Of a stretch of DNA of 64,000 bases, positions 11,358 to 22,199 are shown one piece after another. The position numbers and the translations under genes were made by a program. Source of the DNA: Miscanthus floridulus (taxonomy: Eukaryota; Streptophyta; Magnoliopsida; Poales; Poaceae). The notes below the pieces were generated by a model. The model saw only the letters and a program-made list of their open reading frames with translations, was not told the DNA's origin and did not search any database. The stretch lies in the NCBI RefSeq assembly GCF_019320115.1, contig NC_089594.1:23801086-23865085 (forward strand), written 5' to 3'. The first letter of the stretch is position 1. Each line of letters starts with the position of its first letter.

Positions 11358-13702
11358 TGAAAGGATCTAGGATGTCGCCTAGAGGGGGGTGAATAGGCGT
11401 TTCTAAAAAATCAACACCTTTAAAAGCAGAAATGATTAGTAATAGGAGTTTCCAAAATGGAAACTCCAAATCAGAGTAATACAACCCCTCACAAGTTAGC
11501 CACAAAGTGTATAAAAGATACTAGATAAACTTAGGGAGCCAAACAGCGGCAACCAAAGAGTTGAATCAAAATGCACTAGTCAGTTAATGTCGGAAGTCCC
11601 GACAGTTTGGGTCAGAACTTCCGACGTGTCAGAAGTCCCGACGTTTGTGTCAGAACTTCCGACGTGTCAGAAGTCCCGATAGTTTAGGTCAGAACTTCCA
11701 ACGCAAACTGTCAGCACTTCCGACCCCTATGGGAAATGAACTACAAGTGCTAAAATGAACTTTGTGATGCCGATGACTTACAAACCCACTTCCTAGTGGT
11801 AAGGTAAGGTGTTGGGTCACTCTCTTGACGTTGATAAGCCACCACTCCATAGATCGAGTCCCAAACCCTAAGAAATAGCTAGAGAGAGGGAGACAACCAA
11901 ATACAAGTAATTTCGAGCAAATCACAACAACAACAAGCACGCGGGAGACAAGAATTTATCCCGAGGTTCGGTAGCCCCACAAAGGAGCTCCTACGTCCTC
12001 ATTGTTGAGGTGACCACTTTGGTCGAAGTCTCTTCCACCTCCTTGCCTCACTCAAGGATACCACAAAGGTCACTTGAGTTTCTTCACTAGAAAACAAGGG
12101 TAATACAAACTTCCCAAGGCTCTTCCACAAGATGGAAGCTCTTGGGCGACGCCTCGCCGGCTAGGGGAAAATCCCCAAGAGTAACAAATGCAAATCAAAC
12201 CGGCTTGACGAAGAAATCAAGTGCTCAAGCTTGCTCAAGGTGTTTTTCTCACTCAATCCACTCTCCAATCACTCAAACCCTTTAGGAATTGAAGTTGGAG
12301 GCAAAGGAGAGAAGAGTGGCGAGCCTAGAATGCTTGGGGTCTATTTTGGCCGAGTGTTTGTTGCGATGAAATGAGTGGGCAACGGTTAGAATGGAGGAGA
12401 CGGGTATATATACTCCAAGGTAAAATCTAACCGTTCAGATCTACGTCGGGAGTTCCGACGCAGATCTCGGGACTTCCGACGTATGAAGAAAACACTATTC
12501 ATGTGAGGTCAAAGTCCACTCGAGACAGCCAACGTTGGAACTTCCGACGAACGTCGGGACTTCCGATGGTCGGAACTTCTGACAAACGTTGGGACTTCCG
12601 ACGGGCACAGTCAGCAGGTCAGTAGAACCATCGATGCCGGGACTTCCGGCTTGGGTCGGGACTTCCGACTGTCGGGAGTTCCGACTCACGTCGGGACTTC
12701 CGATGTCCACAGTCACCACGCAGGCTATGACTGGGAGTCAGCACTTCCGGCAAGAGTCATGACTTCCGACTGTCGGGAGTTCCGGCTTACGTCGGGACTT
12801 CCGACACCGACAGTCAAAGAAAATTATTCTATGTGCTCGTAAAGTGCTAGAGTGTCTCTCTTTTGATTTAAATATTATGCTTGAGCACTCTATCTTCCTC
12901 AGACCACCTAAACTTGCATCCCTCTTAATAGTACGACATACCTATTAACTCAAGATCAAAAGAAAAACGAAATTAAACCTTTTGAGTTGATCTTCTTTAA
13001 ATTGATGCCGTGTCTTTCAATCTTCATCAAGTGAGGGTGCCAACATGTCAATATTGATATTTTCACTTGAGCATAGCCATCTTGAGCATGTGACTTGATT
13101 CCATTCATCAAATATGAATAACTCCAAATGCATCAAGTCACTTTAATCAACTTGTCCAATATAGATTTGATCCTTCACATCAATATGACCATCTTAGCTT
13201 GATTAGTACCTCAACTAAATGCAAGTACTTTCTTCTTCACCCTAGCTAGGTTCTTCGGCCGCCAAGCCGTCGCTTGCCCTTCACCCTTGCTTAGTACCTC
13301 GAAGCCTTTCCTTGCTATCTTCACCATCTCAAGCCATTAAGTCACATCTTGTGTTGAATCATTCATTCATATGTATTATTATCTTTTTCATTTCAATTTA
13401 GCAAGCTTCAAATATGAGACCATTCCATATGCAATCCCTCATGTCTCATTAACTAATACTCACGAGCTTGCTTTCACATAGTATATGGAAATCCCACAAT
13501 AAACAAGCATTTGCATGAATTCCATTTGCATTGTTGTCTTGTGCTTGAACTAGATTGTTTATACAACAACACATCATTTTGGCTTTCATTAAGTACCTGT
13601 GAGATAACCTATTACCTGTCCACACTTAGCAAACGGGTTAGTTCTTTAATCACGTTGTCATTCAATCATCCAAAACCCACTAAAGGGCTAGATGCACTTT
13701 CA
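11358..13702 (-). repeat. 3' LTR of the gag-only element
   Basis: 2345 bp, collinear with 19885-22194. It carries arrays of TCGGAAGTTCCGA-like palindromes at 11585-11730 and 12440-12810. It has one more 38-bp palindrome unit than the other LTR near 11640-11680, which explains most of the length difference. A TATA motif (TATATATACC on the minus strand) lies at 12404-12413. Confidence 0.9.
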
Positions 13703-13717
13703 ATCTCCCCCTTTTTG
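13703..13717 (-). other. Polypurine tract of the gag-only element
   Basis: The minus strand reads AAAAAGGGGGAGATT directly before the LTR start TGAAAG. Similar GGGGGAG motifs recur further inside at about 13876, 14282, 14420 and 17075, as in Sireviruses. Confidence 0.85.
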
Positions 13718-16700
13718 GTGATTGATGACAACTTGATTAAAGCTTACAAAATGATATAAACATTTAAACTTTTGGGTTCAATGATTTATGAGAGGCTCTC
13801 CCTTAATATGTGCTTATGATTAGAATTCACAAAATGACCTCAAATGTCAATTGCACATACTAGAACATACAGGAGACTCCCCCTAAATCATTGCATCCGT
13901 GGGGTGCATGTGTGTGTGACAAAATTAAACCATGATGCATATGACAAGATATATCACACAAGAATAAATATAAAGGCATCACATCAAATATTTTCATTCT
14001 AGCATGCATAGTCCTTATGAAAAAAAATATAACACATGTAATTCACACATAGCACTCATTACACATTTTCTCAAGTCCAGAAACCACCGATATATAAAAA
14101 AAGATCATATCTCAAGAGATACATAGATAAAGCATAAGTGAGTCTCATCTCTCACATGATACAATCTATCTCAAATCCAAGATACATCAATGAAGCTCAA
14201 AAACAAGAAACGACAGCCTGCAGTACATATCTTCAGGTACAAAGATAAGCAAATGAAACTATCCTGAAGCTTTAATCAGTCTCTCTCCCCCTTTGTCATC
14301 TATCACCACAAAGGTCCAACAACGACATACTAAGGACAAAGGGGCTACAAGCTGTCACACAAAGCACAAAGGGTGCTTAAGGTTCAAACTTTGTACTAAT
14401 CTCTCCCTTTGTATTAAACTCTCCCCCTTTGTCATCTTAAAGAGGTTGTACTTGTCACTTGTTTGCAATTCAAAATAGATCAAGTACATGGGTTTACTAG
14501 CTCATGAACCAACTCATACACTAACCACTAGATTAAATAATCATTCAAGCAATAGTGGTATTCTATGAGTCTAAAAATTTTCATTTGTAATGCATGATCC
14601 TATAAGCATGTACTATATGCACTAACCGCATACTAGTAAGGGATAAAAAATAATCATACACAATACAATGATACCTTTGCTATATTGGAGAGGAAGATAG
14701 TCATATAGATTTCAATTCATTTCTCCAATAGCACCATGAAGTCTAATTATAAGCTTGGTGAAGACTAATAAATACCAATTCTTTGAATTCCTATTCTTCA
14801 CCCATATGAATTGAGAATCACTAATGATCAAGTGCACTCTTCTTGTTGTGGTTGGCTTGCTTCTTCTTTGATCATTGCTTGCTTGAGAGAACTAAAAGAT
14901 GCACCACTTGTAATACCACTTGAAATTTCATGATACCACTTGAAATTTCATGACTTGTTCTCTTTTGAGTGTTGCTTGCTTTCTAGACCAATCTCTTGAT
15001 TTTCTTCAACCAAGTACCTCAAATGTCCCTTTAGATTACCACTTCAATTTTAGCCATCCAAGCCTAGAGCAAAGTGACCTCTGTCCAAAGAATCATCCTT
15101 GATACTCACTTGAAATAACTTGAAAGGAAACCACTCGATCCACTTGAAAGATTTTGTTTGATTGATCCGTATTGTTGGACTTAATTTGATGAATAACTTT
15201 GAATCCTTCTTTAAGTCCTTTTCTTTCTACTTGTTTAAGTCCTTTTGTTTCTATCAAAAGATCTCCAATTATCACTAGAACTTAAACTTCATCTTCATCT
15301 TGATCTTGGTCTTGATCTCTAGCTTGAGTACCAAATGTGTACCAGATACATTCTTCAAACAAATTGTCTTGTACTCATCATTTGTCATGCTTCTATCTCA
15401 AACCAAAACCAAAACATAGGTACCTCAATCACTTATAGATATGATTCTAATTTGAGGACCTTTGAATCTAAGTGACTTTTGATCAATCCAATAATTGTCA
15501 CTTTCCTGGCAGATTCTGTACTCTTCAAAGAATAAATCATATCTCCCAAAGTACATATCCAAAAACCACAAAATTTGGTGAAGATGTGACACACTAAGCC
15601 TTCTAGTAGCTGTAAAAATTTTAGCTTCTTTTGACTTCTATATTGCTACCAGATTTCATATCTTTCCACACTGCTACATGCTGAAAACTGCTGCACTATA
15701 GCTGACAAGATCTACTCCAAATCCGAAGTATCACTTATCCAAATCTCATAAAATTTGCACAGCAACTAATACCATAAGTGTAGAGCATGCAGACCAAATT
15801 TCAAGCCAATACAAATAGATTTGGTTTCTCAAACATGTCAATGATCATTGCTAGCTCGGATTTTCAATATTGGACAGATTTCAATAATTGAGCTATTTTT
15901 CTCCAAATTGAACCAAACTTGAAATCAACTTGTTTGAATACTCTCACAAGACATATGTCCATTCAAACCACTTACTAGAAGAAATCTTATGAACATATCC
16001 AATCAAACCAACTTCAAACTTGATTACTTAAGCATTTAATCCATTCAAACATCTCATAGCAAACAACATATACATATATATCCAATTCAATTAACTCATA
16101 TGCACCCAAATAAACTTTGATCAACAAGAGATATACCTTAATAGCTTATGATCATATTTGCAAGCTTCAACTCCACTTATTTGCAGGCATTCAAATATAT
16201 CAATAAATTCCCACAACTTGAATATGACACTTGTATGTTGATAGCATATGGACTTCACTCAATTTTGACTTGGCATTGGGATAGAATTGCACTAGGTTTT
16301 AATACTTGACTCAACATAAGATGAACAATAATAATTTCATTGAATCAAATCTCCAATGCCATGGTACCTACAAACGATCATCCACTTTTCGATGGTACCC
16401 AAACTAGTTTGGGTCCTCTCATGTTAGACGCAACATACTTAGGCATAGCCTTAGTATGAATAGCGGAATTTTTGCAATACTAACCAATAAAGTACAATAA
16501 CAAACCTTCCTAGGCATAATTTTTGCATTAATTGAAATAGGCTTAGGATTCTCACTTAGGGGACATGAATTAGCCAAGAATTGATTTTCTCTTTTTCGAA
16601 TATTTGGCAAAATTATGATTTTCAAAAACTTGAGAGAGATTTTAGACGGACATAGGAATTTTTATGGACTTGAGAGAACCATGTCACATGTGATTAGGCA

Positions 16701-17837
16701 AATAATCAACCAAGGGTAGCAATAATCACAATATGACATGACTAGGTCACAAAGACCCAAAAACCACATGATTTTCAAAAACCACACCACCTACACATGC
16801 TACTTAGGGATTTTGAAAAACATCTATCCTATATCACACAAATGCACACACTAGCATATAAAGGGCCTTAGATGCACTTACAATGCATGTATGTAAATAC
16901 ATACCTTTGTCTTGAGCCCACAATATCACCACTGAGATAATACATGGCATGACAACATCATGTTGACCTCACTTGTCAAATAATCATACCATATATGAAA
17001 TCAATTTTCATCCAAAGGACTACAAATAATACTAGATAAATTTGTTAGTCCACAATGGTGCAAAATAGAAACTGAGCTCCCCCTAAATAAGTACCACAAG
17101 TAATTTGACTGACTTTCAACAAGCACTTTATTCTTTTAAGAATTTGGGAGTCAATTTTCTATTTTGACCAACACAAAGTAATTTGCCATATTTAAATTTC
17201 GTTGAGACATACTCACAACCCACTTAGGTTTGATAGATCACAAGCTTCTGAGCAAATTAAGGATATATGAAATCATATGGATCAAACCTCAATTGCATCC
17301 CAATTAGTGCTCTGGTTCCTACCATACCAGACACGTTCGGTAGACATACCGGACACGTCCGGCATGTGAAGAACATAAACACTTTTCCTTTCTACCCTGG
17401 CCATACCAGACATGTCTGGTAGGCGCAGGATAGAAACAATTGAAGCGCTGCTTATGATTCTTCGTTTTAGCTCTAGTACTTCTTGTATGCCTACATCTGA
17501 ACAAATGCATTGCTCTACTAGAGAGCCATTAAAAGCATCACATGGCAAATATGATAATGATTAAATAAAACTAATTAGTCACTTCTAATTATTTCACAAA
17601 TATGCTTATTTGTGAGCCATTGAGCACTAAACACAAAGTGGCTATCCTATAAGGTCTTTAGGTACTTGTTACCAATGGTAGAGATGAAGTAAACGATATG
17701 GTCATTGATTTATCTTCGGGTCAACCATATATGAGATTATGATAAAAATTGATTGATAGAGTGAGTGAATATTTTCAATTTACTTGCTCAACCATCCCGA
17801 AGCTTTCATCTCACCACCAAGTACCTACATTATCAAC
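13718..17837 (-). other. Long non-coding 3' interior of the gag-only element
   Basis: There is no open frame with a protease, integrase or RT motif in this 4.1-kb AT-rich segment, exactly where pol would sit. It contains repeated polypurine-like motifs (CTCTCCCCCTTT on the plus strand at about 14282 and 14420; CTCCCCCTAAAT at about 13876 and 17078). It also contains a cluster of ACCGGACACGTCCGG-like palindromes at 17320-17425. Confidence 0.75.
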
Positions 17838-19832
17838 CTAAGCATATTTTGGTACCCAACTCTTGTTGGGTCCTTTTGGGTTAGTCAACAAGTGCTTAGT
17901 CACCCAAATGGCCTTAGTACTAGTTTGTGGTGAACACATCACCTTGCTAGTGCTAACTCCTTTTGTGGTCTTCCTAAGCATATTATTATAAACAAATGTG
18001 TTCGGCTTAGGGATGTTACCATTTGGGCAATCATAGCTTAGATGCCCCTTTCTTTTACAAGCATAGCATATGCGACCTTTGTTTGCTTTATGCTTGTTTT
18101 GCTTGTATGGACATCTATCAACCTTGTGGCCCATCTCATTGCATCCATAGCATCTTCTTGTTGCAACTTGGGCTACCTTTCTTGACTCTTGATATATTGG
18201 GCATTTCTTAGTAGGATGCCCTAATTTCTTGCTCATGAGACAAGCGCTTTGTCCATCACTCTTCACTTGCTTGGCCTCCTTGATTGAAGCCTTTTGAGTG
18301 GCGGCTTCAACCTTGTTGGCCCAATTCTTATGTGGACACGTAGCCCACTCATGTCCATACAATCCACAACCATAGCACATACTTTTTCCATGTTTCTTGC
18401 TCTTGGTTGTGTTGGCCTTGCTTGAAATGTGATTCCTTTGTTGGGTTTTGAAGGAAGCAAGGTTTGAACCCTTCTCAAGCTTCTTCACCATGTTATCACG
18501 GTTATCTTGAGAAGGTTGTGCTTTCTCCTTACCCTTCAATCGAATCACATCTTTCTTTAATCTTTTCACCTCTTCTTTGAGCTCTATGTTTTCTATAAAT
18601 TTTTGCTCAATCAAAGATTGGCTTGCTTGAGAAGCACACTCATTAGCACAAGAAATATTCAATTGAGATTGTGTACAAGTGAGTGTGTGAGTAGGAGGTT
18701 GAGATGATTTTACCGTTGTAATCACAACCTCATGAGCCACCTCAAGCATGATGCTTGATTCTACTAATTCTTCATGAGAACACTTGAGATGAACATAGTT
18801 TGCTTGTAGCACATTATATTTGCTTGAGAGTTCATCTAATTTTGCCTTGAGCTCAAAGTTTTCCTTCTCTAGTTGTGAAACACTAGAAGATGAGTTAGTA
18901 ACTAAAGCATGCTCAATTGATAATTTTTCATACCTCTCATTTATGGCCTTTAGCTCTTGCAATTTGGAGATGAGAAACTTTTCTTGATTTTGAAGTGATT
19001 GCTCTTGTTTCTCATTCTCTTCCCCTAGCTCATCATTCTTCTCAACTAGCTTCATGAGAATGAGCTTGTCTTTGTTGCTTAGATGATCAAGAGTGTAGCT
19101 ATCTTCAATTTCAATATCACTCTCTTCTTGATCATCTACTCGTGCTATCTCCTTGGCTTGATCTTTCTTGCTAGCCTTCTTCTTGCTTTTCCTGGCCATG
19201 AGACATAAGTGATGAGTATCATGAGATACTGAGGTTGACTCATCACTTGGCCGCCACCGGGCTTGAGCCTCATCATCATAGACTGCCTGCTGTCCGACTG
19301 CCTCAGCCATACCGAACGCGTCTGGTAGGGATACCGGACACGTCCGGCATGCGCTTGCAGACAGCGTAGTCACCTCGGCTTGCACCTCTTGCTCCGGCTC
19401 GGCGCTCTTGAGATCTTGTGAGGCTTCTTCGCTGCATGAAGACATAATGGACATATTTTCCATTGACTCGACCTCAAGTGCATCATCGCATTTGGATTTT
19501 CCATATAACTCAATGAGTTTGGTCCAAATGAGATGAGCACTCTCCGGAGGTGGTTGTCCATTGAATATTGCCTCATCTTGAACCTCTGCACTCAATGTAC
19601 TCAAAATGATATTAATAGCTTGAGCATTTAGTTGCACGCATATCTCTTCCTCTTTTGATAAATTCTTATAGTTGCTCCAATCAACTATAGGAAGAGGTAT
19701 GCTTGCAAACACAATATGCTCAACAAGAGGACTAATATCTCTAAAAGCATTGAGTACATGAATTGACCAAGATAGAAAGTTTGAACCATCATTTTGGAGA
19801 AGCATCGGCTCCAACTCGATAGGCGTCGACAT
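17838..19832 (-). CDS. gag: Gag polyprotein of the gag-only (TR-GAG type) element
   Basis: Intact 664-aa ORF. I chose the ATG at 19830-19832 (starts MSTPIELEP). The frame is open further upstream into the primer-binding site, but without another ATG. The N-terminal half resembles the copia Gag fold (FLSWSIHVLNAF, then LIWTKLIELYG). Residues about 230-440 are Lys/Glu/Leu-rich and likely coiled-coil. Four CCHC zinc knuckles follow: CYGCGLYGHEWATC (about 486-499), a degenerate CLMSKKLGHPTKKC lacking its second Cys (531-544), CYGCNEMGHKVDRC (561-574) and CYACKRKGHLSYDC (589-602). The C-terminus ends KSWVPKYA, like the Gag tail of the copia element near 61980. Gag should form particles and bind RNA in the cytoplasm. 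No protease follows, so processing would need a partner element. Part of the coding sequence (19300-19350) is made of the palindromic repeat also found at 17320. Confidence 0.88.
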   Translation of the reverse strand: MSTPIELEPMLLQNDGSNFLSWSIHVLNAFRDISPLVEHIVFASIPLPIVDWSNYKNLSKEEEICVQLNAQAINIILSTLSAEVQDEAIFNGQPPPESAHLIWTKLIELYGKSKCDDALEVESMENMSIMSSCSEEASQDLKSAEPEQEVQAEVTTLSASACRTCPVSLPDAFGMAEAVGQQAVYDDEAQARWRPSDESTSVSHDTHHLCLMARKSKKKASKKDQAKEIARVDDQEESDIEIEDSYTLDHLSNKDKLILMKLVEKNDELGEENEKQEQSLQNQEKFLISKLQELKAINERYEKLSIEHALVTNSSSSVSQLEKENFELKAKLDELSSKYNVLQANYVHLKCSHEELVESSIMLEVAHEVVITTVKSSQPPTHTLTCTQSQLNISCANECASQASQSLIEQKFIENIELKEEVKRLKKDVIRLKGKEKAQPSQDNRDNMVKKLEKGSNLASFKTQQRNHISSKANTTKSKKHGKSMCYGCGLYGHEWATCPHKNWANKVEAATQKASIKEAKQVKSDGQSACLMSKKLGHPTKKCPIYQESRKVAQVATRRCYGCNEMGHKVDRCPYKQNKHKANKGRICYACKRKGHLSYDCPNGNIPKPNTFVYNNMLRKTTKGVSTSKVMCSPQTSTKAIWVTKHLLTNPKGPNKSWVPKYA

Positions 19833-19870
19833 CCTTTTCTCACGGCGGTGAAGCTTTGGGTGAGAACCTC

Positions 19871-19884
19871 GCTCTGATACCAAT
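19871..19884 (-). other. Primer-binding site, initiator Met-tRNA type
   Basis: The minus strand reads ATTGGTATCAGAGC immediately after the 5' LTR end CTTTCA. It is the same site as at 59620-59634 and is standard for plant Ty1/copia elements primed by initiator methionine tRNA. Confidence 0.9.
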
Positions 19885-22194
19885 TGAAAGGATCTAGGAT
19901 GTCGCCTAGAGGGGGGTGAATAGGCGTTTCTGAAAAATCAACACCTTTAAAAGCGGAAACGATTAGTAATAGGAGTTTCCAAAATGGAAACTCCAAATCA
20001 GAGTAATACAACCCCTCACAAGTTAGCCACAAAGTGTATAAAAGATACTAGATAAACTTAGGGAGCCAAACAGCGGCAACCAAAGAGTTGAATCAAAATG
20101 CACTAGTCAGTTAATGTCGGAAGTCCCGACAGTTTGTGTCAGAACTTCCGACGTGTCAGAAGTCCCGACAGTTTAGGTCAGAACTTCCAACGCAAACTGT
20201 CAGCACTTCCGACCCCTACGGGAAATGAACTACAAGTGCTAAAATGAACTTTGTGATGTCGATGACTTACAAACCCACTTCCTAGTGGTAAGATAAGGTG
20301 TTGGGTCACTCTCTTGACGTTGATAAGCCACCACTCCGTAGATCGAGTCCCAAACCCTAAGAAATAGCTAGAGAGAGGGAGACTACCAAATACAAGTAAT
20401 TTCGAGCAAATCACAACAACAACAACAAGCACGCGGGAGACAAGAATTTATCCCGAGGTTCGGTAGCCCCACAAAGGAGCTCCTACGTCCTCGTTGTTGA
20501 GGTGACCACTTTGGTCGGAGTCTCTTCCACCTCCTTGCCTCACTCAAGGATACCACAAAGGTCACTTGAGTTTCTTCACTAGAAAACAAGGGTAATACAA
20601 ACTTCCCAAGGCTCTTCCACAAGATGGAAGCTCTTGGGCGACGCCTCGCCGGCTAGGGGAAAATCCCCAAGAGTAACAAATGCAAATCAAACCGGCTTGA
20701 CGAAGAAATCAAGTGCTCAAGCTTGCTCAAGGTGTTTTTCTCACTCAATCCACTCTCCAATCACTCAAACCCTTTAGGAATTGAAGTTGGAGGCAAAGGA
20801 GAGAAGAGTGGCGAGCCTAGAATGCTTGGGGTCTGTTTTGGCCAAGTGTTTGTTGCAATGAAATGAGTGGGCAACGGTTAGAATGGAGGAGACGGGTATA
20901 TATACTCCAAGGTAAAATCTAACCGTTCAGATCTACGTCGGGAGTTCCGACGCAGATCTCGAGACTTCCGATGTATGAAGAAAACACTGTTCAAGCGAGG
21001 TCAAAGTCCACTCGAGACAGCCAACATTGGAACTTCCGATGAACGTCGAGACTTCCGACGGTCGGAACTTCCGACAAACGTCGAGACTTCCGACGGGCAC
21101 AGTCAGCAGGTCAGTAGAACCATCGATGCCGGGACTTTCGGCTTGGGTCGGGACTTCCGACTGTCGGGAGTTCTGACTCACGTCGGGACTTCCGACGTCC
21201 ACAGTCACCACGCAGGCTATGACTGGGAGTCAGCACTTCCGGCAAGAGTCATGACTTCCGACTGTCGGGAGTTCCGGCTTACGTCGGGACTTCCGACACC
21301 GACAGTCAAAGAAAATTATTCTATGTGCTCGTAAAGTGCTAGAGTGTCTCTCTTTTGATTTAAATATTATGCTTGAGCACTCTATCTTCCTCAGACCACC
21401 TAAACTTGCATCCCTCTTAATAGTACGGCATACCTATTAACTCAAGATCAAAAGAAAAACGAAATTAAACCTTTTGAGTTGATCTTCTTTAAATTGATGC
21501 CGTGTCTTTCAATCTTCATCAAGTGAGGGTGCCAACATGTCAATATTGATCTTTTCACTTGAGCATAGCCATCTTGAGCATGTGACTTGATTCCATTCAT
21601 CAAATATGAATAACTCCAAATGCATCAAGTCACTTTAATCAACTTGTCCAATATAGATTTGATCCTTCACATCAATATGACCATCTTAGCTTGATTAGTA
21701 CCTCAACTAAATGCAAGTACTTTCTTCTTCACCCTAGCTAGGTTCTTCGGCCGCCAAGCCGTCGCTTGCCCTTCACCCTTGCTTAGTACCTCGAAGCCTT
21801 TCCTTGCTATCTTCACCATCTCAAGTCATTAAGTCACATCTTGTGTTGAATCATTCATTCATATGTATTATTATCTTTTTCATTTCAATTTAGCAAGCTT
21901 CAAATATGAGACCATTCCATATGCAATCCCTCATGTCTCATTAACTAATACTCACGAGCTTGCTTTCACATAGTATATGGAAATCCCACAATAAACAAGC
22001 ATTTGCATGAATTCCATTTGCATTGTTGTCTTGTGCTTGAACTAGATTGTTTATACAACAACACATCATTTTGGCTTTCATTAAGTACCTGTGAGATAAC
22101 CTATTACCTGTCCACACTTAGCAAACGGGTCAGTTCTTTAATCACGTTGTCATTCAATCAACCAAACCCCACTAAAGGGCTAGATGCACTTTCA
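19885..22194 (-). repeat. 5' LTR of the gag-only element
   Basis: 2310 bp, the partner of 11358-13702. It carries the same TCGGAACTTCCGA-type palindrome arrays at 20115-20215 and 20930-21305. A few T/C and A/G differences from the other LTR are concentrated in these arrays. Confidence 0.9.
20896..20905 (-). promoter_or_regulatory. TATA box in the 5' LTR
   Basis: The minus strand reads TATATATACC in an otherwise mixed context, about 1 kb upstream of the gag start, at a position conserved in the 3' LTR (12404-12413). It lies beside the palindrome array at 20930-21305, so the palindromes sit just upstream of the presumed transcription start. Confidence 0.6.
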
Positions 22195-22199
22195 GCAGC

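Larger units (their letters stand above)
11358..22194 (-). mobile_element. Gag-only non-autonomous LTR retrotransposon (TR-GAG type, Sirevirus-related)
   Basis: The element spans 10,837 bp with LTRs at 11358-13702 and 19885-22194. LTR ends are TGAAAG...CTTTCA, with perfect 5-bp TSDs GCAGC at 11353-11357 and 22195-22199. The Met-tRNA-type primer site and the gag start are on the right and the polypurine tract on the left, so it lies on the minus strand. The only long ORF is an intact 664-codon gag. The 4.1 kb between gag and the 3' LTR holds no pol domain in any frame. By eye the LTRs differ at roughly 35 positions in 2.3 kb plus one repeat-unit indel, so insertion is fairly recent. It must have used enzymes from another element. 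Confidence 0.85.

Noticed and set aside
12440..12810. Evenly repeated palindromes resembling a CRISPR array
   Set aside because: Repeats are degenerate, spacers are irregular and partly repeated, no cas genes are present, and the array lies in a plant LTR and is duplicated in the partner LTR.
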